Positions 1-8,700 of a DNA stretch of 10,613 nucleotides are shown here, piece after piece. How positions within the stretch are numbered: the stretch's first letter is position 1; the number at the start of each line of letters is the position of its first letter. Source of the stretch: Methanosphaera sp. SHI613 (GTDB lineage Archaea > Methanobacteriota > Methanobacteria > Methanobacteriales > Methanobacteriaceae); assembly GCA_003266145.1 (NCBI GenBank), contig MVJJ01000073.1:238-10850 (forward strand), read 5' to 3'. The notes below the pieces were generated by a model that was not told the origin of the DNA, ran no database searches, and saw nothing but the letters and a program-made list of their open reading frames with translations. The position numbers were made by a program, and so were the translations under genes.

Positions 1-3000
1 CATCATCATGTAATGTGATTGTTACAGTCATCTCTTCTTTAGCATGAGCTCCACCGACTACTTCTATAGTAGCATTGGTAGGTATTCTTGTATCTGTTAC
101 TGTTACGGTGATTGAATCTTCACTTGAATTATATATTTCATCTTCATCAAATGATGCTTTTATAACATAATCTATTGTATCATCAAATGTGTATGTGAAT
201 GTGATTTGACCGTTTTCGTCAGTTATATCCTGATTAGGTTCAAATACCACAGGATTATCATTAATTGTTACGGAAATTGGTTTTCCACTAATCGGGTTAG
301 TGTTACCGTTTACAACATCACTTACTGTGTTGTTGTTTAATGTTATTGTAATTTCTTGTGGCTTATTGATTTGCGGATTAACAGGAGTTATAGTAACTGT
401 TGTAGGCATTTTGGTAACAAGATAATTTTCTGTTGATGCGTCACCCAAGATTACTGCAGGTTCACCAGCATAACTAGCCGTTACTTTATATGGATTGTTT
501 GAATATTGTAAGTAATTTACATATTTTGCAACATCACTTGTTAATGTAAGTTCATAATCACCATAATCATCAGTTCTTACGGTAGCTACAACACGATTGT
601 TGATTTTTATTGAAACCTTAGCATTTGCTATAACATTATCCTGACTGTCCATTAAATTACCATAAATTCTAACTGATTCATTTACTATTACAGTTTTCTT
701 TTCGATATCAATTGTAATTATAGAAGTTAATAATTCGATTTCATCAGTATATACTTCTGTATCAGAACTTCCTTCATATACTTCGTCTCCTTCAAATATT
801 GCTTCTATTGTAAATGGATTGTTATTATTTACGCTGTATTGGAAGGTAATTTGACCATTTGCATCAGTTGTACCGTTTGTACCATCATAAACCACTTCAT
901 TATTTACTTTAACAATGATAGCTTTACCTTCAAGAGGTTCAGTACTATTTTGTGTGTTATTTTTAAGTGTAACGGTTATATCAAATGGCGTATTTAGTAC
1001 TACACTTTCTGGTTCAAGTGGTGTTATCTCAACACTTGTTGGATATTTACTGATAGTGTATTCTGTTGTACCGGTAGCTCCTGAATAGACTGCCGTTTTA
1101 CCACCATATGATGCAACTACATGATATGGTTGCTCCTTATACTGTTGGTTTGGTACGGTTATACTTATTTGACCATTTTCATCAGTTGGAGGTAAATAAG
1201 ATAATGGAGTACCATCAATACTTATTGCTACTACTGCATCAGTAATTGGCTGATTATTCTCATCCAGCAATGTTGCAGTGAGTTTGACATTGTCTCCCAC
1301 ATATCCATTGGTTGGATCTGCAACTATGGTTAATGTAGGTTCTATTAATCCAAATTCAGGAATGCTTTTAGTATCAGTATCTGCAGCATAAATCTCATCT
1401 TCATCGAATGTTGCGGTTATGTTGATTCCAATAGCATTCTGAGGGGTGTATTCAAATGAATATTTACCGTTTGTTATTACACCTTCATATGGTGTTGTAA
1501 TGATTGCATTATCGACAGTAGCGCTTGTTACATTTACATGAACAGTTTTTCCATCTAGAGAAACAAGTTCCTCAGGGTGATCTGTTACATTGAAAAGAGT
1601 GACATCTATTGTTATAGGTGTGAATACTTTTCCAACAGTATCCGGTAGAACAATTTGTATATCAGTAGGTAATTTTTCAGCTTCATCAGTTACTACAAAA
1701 GTAGTTTGAGCTTCACTACGTTCATATCCAAGGTCAACATCAAATACTGCCTTTACTGATTTAGTACCGACTGATGATGGAACGTTATCCAATGTATAAT
1801 GTCCATTAGAATCGGTTGTTGTGGTATATACTTCACCGTTTATTGTGATTGTAACAGTACCACCGACGATAGGTATACTACTATCATCCTGATCAGTTAA
1901 ATCCCCGGAAATAGTGACCGTATTTCCAAGAGTAACTGGATTAGGCTGTGCATCAACAGTTATATGACTGTATTTTAATTGATCATAATATTGATAATGC
2001 TTGAAGTATGAGTGAAACTCTATTTGCATATTGTTCTCATTTGTACCTGCTGGAACTTGATTTTTTGGAATTGCTATATTACATGTACCATTTACAACTT
2101 GATATGTTCCTATAGGATTGCCATCTTTATCTTTTAAAGTAATGGTACCGTTACGAACTGTATCATTATAAATTGAACGTAATGTTACGGTAGCATTGAT
2201 AATATAATTATCATTATCACTGGATTTACCTATAATATCCCATGTTGTGACATTCAAAGCGTTGTGCACATATTCATTACCATGAACATCAAGATTGTTG
2301 GTATTTGCAAAATTACTCATTAAGATATCTACAAATTTACCATCAGCTGAATTAGGAGGTATATATGTGTTGTTGTTGAATGTGTTATCTACAATAATTG
2401 CCTTTTGAACAGGTAAACTGTACTGATATGAATATGGTGGATTACTATTATCTTTTTCATAGAATTTGAAGATAAATGTATCACCAATATTTGTTATGAT
2501 GTTTTCAGCCACATAGTTTCCAGTTATATTAGCAATTGTATTTTCTTTAAATAAATGGAATATTGAACCACCCTGAGCACTATTATTGATAATACTGTTA
2601 TTAGTCAAATTAGTTGGCCCAGATATTGTAAATAAGTTTGCTGTACCATTTGCCATATTGTTTCTAATTGTATTTCCACTGATTTCAAGCTCTCCATCCA
2701 TTACATATAAAATAGCATTTGGATATTGACCTTGATTGGTGGAATTTACTGTGTGATTTTCAACAGTGTTGTTTACAAAAGTCACTTTAGAACCTGCATT
2801 GTTTGCATTTATAACTGAACCTCTATTTCCTCTATTTGCACTGAATGTGTTATTTTCAAAATAGAGATTTGCATTAGTGTTGGTAAATAATACACCTCCA
2901 CCATCATTTCCTTGCGCAGAATTGTTATTTAAATGACTGTTTGTTACATTAACAACACAATTAGCACCAGTAACATACATAAAAGCTCCACTACCAGTAG

Positions 3001-3787
3001 CAGAGTTATTTTCAATAGTACAATTGTTAACAAGTGCAACTCCAGATTGTTTCATTTCAAAAATTGTTCCTTGTGAACCTTTATTATTAGCTACTATTGA
3101 ATTATTAAGTGTTATATTACAATTAGCACTGTTAAAATCAATAAATGTTGAACCTAAATTATTATTGATTATTTTACTGTTATTAATGGTAATATTACAT
3201 GGATTATTCAATTGGAAACCTTTTCTCATATTAGTCAAGGTTACATCATTGAATAATACTACAGAACCAGTTGATGGCTGCATAAATTCATTAACATTAT
3301 TTCCATCAATAGTATGACCATTTCCATTAAATGTTAAAGTCATACCATAGAATTGGTTAAAACCGGAAGTTACGAGAATATCATTCTGTAAATTAAATAT
3401 TAAAGTATCTCCAGATGTATGAGAATTTATAGCTGAATTAATATCTGCCATACTAGTTACTGCTATAGTGTCAGTTACCATTTTAAGTGATTTGTCATTG
3501 CCTTTTGTAATTGCTTTTGTCGTTTCTTTGTCGTCACTTGTATTTTGTTGTGTATTTATTGTATCACTTGTTTGAGTTATTTTTTCTACGTCTGCCTCCG
3601 ATGTGACAGTTGCCACGTCGGATTGTACCACCTTATCCACATCATAGTTGGAGGGTGTGGATAATTGACTTGTGTCTTTTGTTACCTGTGATGTATCGTT
3701 CAAATCATTTGCCGATACCATACTTATTCCTGCTAAGAGGATTAGTACCATCGCAAGCAACATAAGACCATGTTTTTTATTTGTCAT
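1..3787 (-). CDS. Adhesin-like surface protein, N-terminal part (signal peptide, parallel beta-helix, Ig-like repeats); runs off the window
   Basis: The frame is open from the ATG at 3787 to the window edge (1,262 codons plus one base), so the C-terminus is missing. The start is fixed by a Shine-Dalgarno site 6 nt upstream and by a clear signal peptide: basic MTNKK, a hydrophobic core at residues 8-24, and likely cleavage after V-S-A at residue 26. Residues 27-112 are a Thr/Ser/Asp-rich linker. Residues 113-515 are Asn-rich turns of the 'NNS..N' kind, as in right-handed parallel beta-helix adhesins. Ig-like beta-sandwich domains follow, starting near residues 516, 609, 706, 816, 915, 1020, 1127 and 1235. 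N-x-S/T sequons are abundant. This layout is known for adhesin-like proteins of Methanobrevibacter and Methanosphaera, thought to be exported and to mediate attachment. The ligand and the wall anchor cannot be seen. Confidence is high for the gene and class, low for any specific partner. Confidence 0.93.
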   Translation of the reverse strand, partial: MTNKKHGLMLLAMVLILLAGISMVSANDLNDTSQVTKDTSQLSTPSNYDVDKVVQSDVATVTSEADVEKITQTSDTINTQQNTSDDKETTKAITKGNDKSLKMVTDTIAVTSMADINSAINSHTSGDTLIFNLQNDILVTSGFNQFYGMTLTFNGNGHTIDGNNVNEFMQPSTGSVVLFNDVTLTNMRKGFQLNNPCNITINNSKIINNNLGSTFIDFNSANCNITLNNSIVANNKGSQGTIFEMKQSGVALVNNCTIENNSATGSGAFMYVTGANCVVNVTNSHLNNNSAQGNDGGGVLFTNTNANLYFENNTFSANRGNRGSVINANNAGSKVTFVNNTVENHTVNSTNQGQYPNAILYVMDGELEISGNTIRNNMANGTANLFTISGPTNLTNNSIINNSAQGGSIFHLFKENTIANITGNYVAENIITNIGDTFIFKFYEKDNSNPPYSYQYSLPVQKAIIVDNTFNNNTYIPPNSADGKFVDILMSNFANTNNLDVHGNEYVHNALNVTTWDIIGKSSDNDNYIINATVTLRSIYNDTVRNGTITLKDKDGNPIGTYQVVNGTCNIAIPKNQVPAGTNENNMQIEFHSYFKHYQYYDQLKYSHITVDAQPNPVTLGNTVTISGDLTDQDDSSIPIVGGTVTITINGEVYTTTTDSNGHYTLDNVPSSVGTKSVKAVFDVDLGYERSEAQTTFVVTDEAEKLPTDIQIVLPDTVGKVFTPITIDVTLFNVTDHPEELVSLDGKTVHVNVTSATVDNAIITTPYEGVITNGKYSFEYTPQNAIGINITATFDEDEIYAADTDTKSIPEFGLIEPTLTIVADPTNGYVGDNVKLTATLLDENNQPITDAVVAISIDGTPLSYLPPTDENGQISITVPNQQYKEQPYHVVASYGGKTAVYSGATGTTEYTISKYPTSVEITPLEPESVVLNTPFDITVTLKNNTQNSTEPLEGKAIIVKVNNEVVYDGTNGTTDANGQITFQYSVNNNNPFTIEAIFEGDEVYEGSSDTEVYTDEIELLTSIITIDIEKKTVIVNESVRIYGNLMDSQDNVIANAKVSIKINNRVVATVRTDDYGDYELTLTSDVAKYVNYLQYSNNPYKVTASYAGEPAVILGDASTENYLVTKMPTTVTITPVNPQINKPQEITITLNNNTVSDVVNGNTNPISGKPISVTINDNPVVFEPNQDITDENGQITFTYTFDDTIDYVIKASFDEDEIYNSSEDSITVTVTDTRIPTNATIEVVGGAHAKEEMTVTITLHDD
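85..1963 (-). repeat. Ig-like domain array with a two-domain super-repeat
   Basis: Within the downstream adhesin, two kinds of Ig-like domain alternate. One kind (starting at residues 706, 915, 1127) opens with a P-T-x-V/I-x-I motif, has an 'I-T-V-T-L' strand and a 'DENGQI-TF' turn, and ends with 'F-D/E-x-DE-x-Y'. The other kind (residues 609, 816, 1020) opens with a T-I/V-x-V/I strand, has a 'V-x-I-x-G/A-x-L-x-D' segment, and two of its three copies end with 'A-S-Y-G/A-G'. The P-T motifs lie at 1672, 1045 and 409, a spacing of 627 and 636 bp. Another P-T-type domain begins at residue 1235 (position 85) without an intervening partner, so the alternation breaks there. Copies are diverged in sequence, which points to old duplication. 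The domains resemble bacterial Ig-like (Big) domains; the exact Pfam family is not assigned here. Confidence 0.7.
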
Positions 3788-3793
3788 TTTTGA

Positions 3794-3799
3794 CTCCTT
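3794..3799 (-). promoter_or_regulatory. Ribosome binding site of the downstream adhesin
   Basis: Read on the minus strand the sequence is AAGGAG, six bases before the ATG at 3787. It is a good Shine-Dalgarno match in an otherwise almost G-free upstream region, and it supports the start chosen at the signal peptide. Confidence 0.85.
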
Positions 3800-4589
3800 A
3801 TTTAAACATTTTCTTATGATTTTAAATCGTTTAGGTACATCTCAACAGTTTAAAATAAGCTAAACAAAGATTGAATAGAGTATTCATTAGATTTTAAATA
3901 ATTTCAGTTAGTTTGTCATTGAAATAATTTTTAGTGTTGAAAAAATAAAATATATACCCATTTATGTTTTAGGCATATGTTTTATTTTAGTACTTGTGTA
4001 GAAATATAGTTAATAGAATTATTCAATGAACCAATAAATATGAGTTATGGATATCATTTAAAAATAAACATTGTTTAATTAAGTTTTTAAGAACAATAGA
4101 TTATTAAGATATTTTCATCAAAATAATTCATTTTATTTTAATAAAAATCCCCATTTTAATAAACAATATCCAATAAAAACATATTATTGATAACTAATCC
4201 ACTATTTAGCCATGAGTTACTTTTTATTTCTTATAATATATATGAATTGTTAATTATTTACGAAAACATTAAAAGGTAATGAGCATATTTTTTGAGTATT
4301 AATCATATTTTTTTAAATGAACAATGGTATAGAATTTTTTAAAAATTATCCTTGAAAAAATAGCACATCGTATTTTTTGAATTTGAAAAAGAATGTTTTT
4401 ATCAGGCCAATTCGTGTTAAAAACAAAAATTATTATCGGTACAAAAATTATTGATTTTTCATCAGTTTTATGTAAAATAAAAAATAATGATTAAATAGGA
4501 TAAATAAAGTATCCTTTTTACAACAGTTAAATATTGAACACACATAGAAATAGAATGTAAAGATAATCGAATAGATAAATCATCAAAAT
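3800..4589. other. Long AT-rich spacer upstream of the downstream adhesin, no gene seen
   Basis: About 790 bases of extreme AT content with stops in all frames and no convincing coding or tRNA signal. It should hold the adhesin promoter (see the candidate TATA box). It contains a 12-base direct repeat ACAAAAATTATT at 4423-4434 and 4441-4452, and a short A/T palindrome at 4333-4347; both could be chance in such sequence. Confidence 0.6.
3945..3956 (-). promoter_or_regulatory. Candidate TATA box of the downstream adhesin
   Basis: On the minus strand this reads TATATATTTTAT, preceded by GGG. It is the best archaeal TATA-like element between the start codon and 4000. A start about 25 bases downstream would give a 5' leader of roughly 135 nt. 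No convincing BRE is visible, and the whole region is so AT-rich that TATA-like strings arise by chance (another lies near 4231-4243). Low confidence. Confidence 0.3.
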
Positions 4590-4590
4590 T

Positions 4591-4618
4591 ATAGTTTTTT
4601 ACCAAAAGTATATACCAT
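4591..4618 (+). repeat. Left terminal inverted repeat of the IS630-like element
   Basis: Begins ATAGTTTTTTACCAAAA and ends TATACCAT. It pairs with the right repeat at 26 of 28 positions, with both mismatches in the middle (positions 18 and 20). The first base belongs to the flanking TA if TA is the target duplication. A TATATA string inside this repeat (about 4609-4614) lies about 28 bases before the second in-frame ATG of the transposase (4640) and could act as an outward-in promoter. Confidence 0.88.
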
Positions 4619-5479
4619 TTTATGAACATATATATTTATATGAAAAGTAAAAATAAAAAAGTCGAAGATCATTTATCATTAAATGAAATGAATGACTTAT
4701 TAAAAGAATATAGAGACTCTTATGAAATCTACAGACATTTGTTATTAATTAGAATGGTTTACAAAGGTGAAACTATATCTAAAGCTTCTGATAATTTAAA
4801 TATATCACGTAAAACTGGTGAAAGATGGATAAAAGATTATAATGAATCCGGTTTTGATGGATTAACTTCAAAATATTCTAATTGTGGAAGAAAATCATTA
4901 TTATCTAATGAACAAAAACAATATTTATATAATAAAATTATCGGAAATGAAGAATATTATGACTTAAAAAGAGTAAAAAAATTAATTAAAGATGAATTTG
5001 GTATAGAATATAGTGATAAACAAGTTTGGGTAATAACAAGAGAAAAATTAAACCTTAATTATGGAAAACCGATGTTAAAATATTCAACAAGACCAGAAGA
5101 TGCAGAAGAAAAACTTAAAAAAAACGAAGCTCATTAATGTAAAAACAGACAAAATAGCAATATTAGACGAAACAAGATCCCAAAATGTACCTAATACATC
5201 TAGGGTATTATATAAACCAGGAACAAAAAAATTATAGAAAAGGTATGCGACATATTAAACCTCAAATTAATATTTTTAGAACCATACTATCCTGATTTGA
5301 ATCCTATAGAAGATGTATGGAGAACAATAAAGAGAAAACTATATAATTCAAATTATAAAACATTAGATGAATTAATTGAGATATTTAAAAGGTTATTTTA
5401 TGAAATAGTTGATAATACAACATTCTATGAAAACTGGCTTTCAGAATATTTTATGGTATAAATTTTTGGTAAAAAACTA
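4592..5479 (+). mobile_element. Degenerate IS630-family insertion sequence with intact ends
   Basis: The element is 888 bp, bounded by near-perfect inverted repeats and flanked on each side by TA (4590-4591 and 5480-5481), the target duplication expected for IS630/Tc1-mariner elements. The interior encodes an IS630-type transposase on the plus strand, opposite to both flanking genes. The gene is broken by a frameshift and an internal deletion, so the copy cannot make its own transposase, although its ends look able to be recognised by one supplied in trans. It sits wholly in the spacer between the two adhesin genes and interrupts neither. The TIR and TA positions can be read directly; that the TA is a duplication made on insertion is inferred from the family. 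Confidence 0.88.
4622..5461 (+). pseudogene. IS630-family transposase, frameshifted and internally deleted
   Basis: Three pieces in three frames make one gene. Piece 1 (4622-5137, 171 residues) is the DNA-binding half: a helix-turn-helix around residues 50-80 ('ISKASDNLNISRKTGERWI') and a second helical, winged-helix-like segment around residues 95-145. Piece 2 (5124-5237, frame +1) carries the first catalytic Asp in 'IAILDET', then stops. Piece 3 (5234-5461, the third frame) carries 'PYYPDLNPIE' with the catalytic Glu, and the normal C-terminus. The part of the DDE domain holding the second Asp, normally in an 'LDN'-like motif before piece 3, is missing. Piece 1 and piece 2 part at an A8 run (5117-5124), so a one-base indel would rejoin them. 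Translation could start at 4622 or at the second Met at 4640; no Shine-Dalgarno precedes either. Only the DNA-binding half is now translatable as one product; it could bind the element ends but cannot catalyse transposition. Confidence 0.85.
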
Positions 5480-5480
5480 T
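5453..5480 (-). repeat. Right terminal inverted repeat of the IS630-like element
   Basis: On the minus strand it begins ATAGTTTTTTACCAAAA, identical to the left end over the first 17 bases. It overlaps the last codons and stop of the transposase remnant (TAA at 5459-5461), the compact layout usual for these elements. Confidence 0.88.
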
Positions 5481-5481
5481 A

Positions 5482-5746
5482 ATTGTAATATACTTATTTT
5501 GTTGAGAGATAATTAGAGATTTGTTACGATAAATACTACTTTTCTTAAGAAGATATCCCATTTAAATGAAAAGTTGTTTTAGATAAGTTAAAGTTAAATT
5601 TGACATATTACATCTGTTGTGAAAATAAGTTATTTTTGAAAAATAGTGTAAGGAGATGATTTTATTATTCAATGTTTAATTTATTTTGGCCGTAGAAATA
5701 TGTTAAATTTACTCTTAAAAAAAGAAAAAATATAAAAGAGGAAGTA
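5482..5746. other. Spacer between the IS element and the end of the Cna B-type gene
   Basis: No gene seen. It includes the T-rich termination signal of the upstream adhesin (separate entry) and a possible imperfect hairpin with arms ACTTTTC at 5538-5544 and GAAAAGT at 5568-5574. A GGAG followed by ATG at 5656 on the plus strand opens only a seven-codon frame. Confidence 0.55.
5717..5733 (-). terminator. T-rich transcription terminator after the Cna B-type gene
   Basis: On the minus strand, 14 bases past the stop codon, the sequence runs TATTTTTTCTTTTTTT. Archaeal RNA polymerase terminates at such T tracts without needing a hairpin, and none is visible here. This suggests the upstream gene is not co-transcribed with the adhesin nearly 2 kb downstream. 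Confidence 0.6.
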
Positions 5747-8700
5747 TTATTCTACTTCAACTTCTACTTCACCAGAATCCATTACGCCATCATGGCCGCT
5801 GGATCCAGATTTATCTACAGTGTCACTGGAAGTAGGCACGTCACCTTTTGAGTTTGATAGTTGTATAGAGTCAGGTACTTCATCTATACTATCATAGTCA
5901 ACGGTTAGAACACCTTCACTATTCCAATTGTTGTATTGTTCCATTGTTATTCCAGCTTGTTGCATTGCTGCAATAAAGTCACTGTATGTCATGTTTCCAA
6001 AGAAGTATGCCCTGTATAAATATACGAATAAACGATATTTAACTCTACATCCTTTGTATTGATATGAGCTATGTCTATGACTGTATTTGTTTTTAGCAAA
6101 CCATTTCATAGAACTGTATTTTTTGTTATAATGGTATTTACCAACTCCTTTAATTGAATATGCTTTTGCATTCTTCTTAATTATAGGATGATTTAAACTG
6201 TCAACTGTACCATCATCGTTTGAACCTTGACCGTTATAACATTCAGTGTAATTAATTAATTTCCAAGCCCATAAGAATTTAAGTGGTGTGTAATTTAGTG
6301 CATTTGTAATTGTCCATGTGTTCTGATTGTTTTCTAATGATTTTGTATAATTGGATACATTTGTTTCATCTACTGTGTAGTTAACAAGTTTACCATTGTT
6401 GTATTTTGGTAAATCGTTGAAGCAGTATGTCCAATTATTTTCTTCATTAAGTTTAATAGAATCAGTTTTTTGTCCATCCACATAAAGATCTATCACTACA
6501 TCGGTTGGTCTTAAATTATGTTTATTGTCTTCATCAATCCATACTTTTGTCACATTGACACTAGTGGTTTCTGAAACATGTTTGTTTGTAATTGTGAAGT
6601 TGTTTGAACCACCGCTTATTTCTTTGGTGTATGCATCAGTTATGTTTACTTCATCAACAGTGTAGATTATTTCTTGTCCATTATCATATTTTGGTAGGTT
6701 TTCAAATGTGTATGTCCATTTGTTTGCACCTGATAATGTTGTTGTGTCTACAATCAAATCACCATTTGCATATAATACAATTGTAACATTATTTGGTCTT
6801 AGTCCATCATTGTTGTTGTCATCTAACCAAACCTTTGTAACGCTTATATTTACAAGTTCTTTTATATGCGTGTTTGTAATTGTGTAGGTGTTTGTGTTTT
6901 TGGTTATTTGTTTTGTGTAGTTTTGTGGTGTGTCAACCTCATCAACAGTATAGTTTATGAGTTTGCCATTGTTGTATTTTGTGAGATTATCAAATGAGTA
7001 TCCCCAATTGTTTTCTTGGTTTAGTTTAACAGCTGAACCATATTTTACACCATCAGCATATAGTTGTATTGTGACTTCGTTTGGTCTTTGTGCGTCATTG
7101 TTGTTTGTGTCATTCCATACTTTTATCACGTTTATTTGTGTTGTTGTTTTGTTGTGTGTGTTTATTATTGTATTGTTTTGGTATGTTACCTGATATTCTT
7201 CTGGAATGTTTAGTTCAGTTACATAGTATTTGATTTCTTGTCCGTTATTGTATTTTGTTAGGTTTTCAAATGTGATTGTCCAGTTGTTATCATCACATAA
7301 TACTATAGCTTTTCCAATTACTTGACCATTTGCATATAATTGAACGTCTATATGATCTGGTCTTACATTATCATTGTTGTTATCATCAATCCATACTTTA
7401 TTAACTGTAAAGTTAGTTGTAATATTAGTATGGCTGTTTATAATTACAAATTCATCTATGGATTCTAATATTGCTTTATTATATCCTTCTGGAACACCCA
7501 ATTCATCTATTGTGTAAACTATAACTTCTTCGTTATCATAAACTGGTAAATTTTTGAATGTGCATGTCCAGTTATTTTGTGCATTTAATATAACAGTGTC
7601 ATAGAATTCGTTATGTGCATAAAGAACTACGCGAACTTCTTTTGGTCTTAGTCTGTCGTTATCGTTAGAATCTAACCATTGTTTTGTTACGGTTATTTCT
7701 TTAGTTATGATTTGATGTGTATTTGTAATTGTTGTATTATTATAATCTACAGAATATCCGAAAGGAACATCTACTTCTTTAACAGAATACATTATTTCTT
7801 TTGAATTGTTGTATTTTGCAAGATTGTTGAATGTGTATGCCCAATTATTTGATTCATCTAATGTTATGGATGGACCTACTGCTGTTGAGTCAGCATATAA
7901 TTGAATTGTTATATTTGCTGGCCTTAGTCCATCATTGTTATTTGAATCATTCCATACTTTTCTTACTTCCACGGAAGTATTTTCTAGTATGTGTGTGTTA
8001 ATAACTTTGAAGTTGTTAGAACAGTTTTTGACTGTTACTGTGTATGCATTAGGAACGTTTTCTTCTTCAATTGTATATGTTATTTCTTTGGAATTGTTAT
8101 ATACATCTAAGTTTGTAAATGTGTATGTCCAATTATTAGATTGACTTAATACAATAGTTTTTATGATATTAGAATCTGCTAGCAAGTTTATTGTTACATT
8201 TGCTGGTCTTAGTCCATCATTGTTATTTGTGTCATTCCATACTTTAACTACAGTTATGTTTTTGATTTGGCTTGTGTGAGTATTGATTATTTGTGTTTGG
8301 TTATATGTTACTGTGTAATTGTTTGGAACTACTTCTTGGATTGTGTATTTGATTTCTTTTGTATTGTTGTATTTAATAAGATTGTCGAAGGTATATTTCC
8401 AGTTATTTTCTTTAGTTAATACTACTGTATCAATAACTTCTCCATCGGCTAGTAAGAATACTGTTATAGAATCAGGTCTTACGCCGTCTTTGTTGTTATC
8501 ATCAATCCATACTTTTGTGATATTTAAGCTGGTTAAATATTTTTCATGTGTATTAATGATTTTGAAATTATCACTACAGTTAACTATTTTACTATCATAA
8601 CCAGTTATTGCATCTTCACTAACGCTATACGTGATTAATACGCCATTTTCATATGCTGGTAAATCAGTAAAGGTGTATTTCCAATCATCATCAGCATTTA

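Noticed and set aside
3024..3317. Plus-strand open frame of 97 codons
   Set aside because: It lies opposite the beta-helix part of the minus-strand adhesin. Its Leu/Ile/Val-rich product is what Asn/Thr-rich coding gives on the other strand, and it has no ribosome binding site.
3672..3863. Plus-strand open frame of 63 codons over the adhesin start
   Set aside because: It overlaps the signal peptide and ribosome binding site of the minus-strand gene and shows no recognisable product.
4423..4452. Direct repeat ACAAAAATTATT, two copies 18 bases apart, as an operator
   Set aside because: Possible, but the sequence is so AT-rich that a 12-base repeat of this kind may be chance; it lies more than 600 bases from the nearest adhesin start.
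5656..5679. Short plus-strand frame after GGAG
   Set aside because: Only seven codons before a stop, with no space between the GGAG and the ATG.
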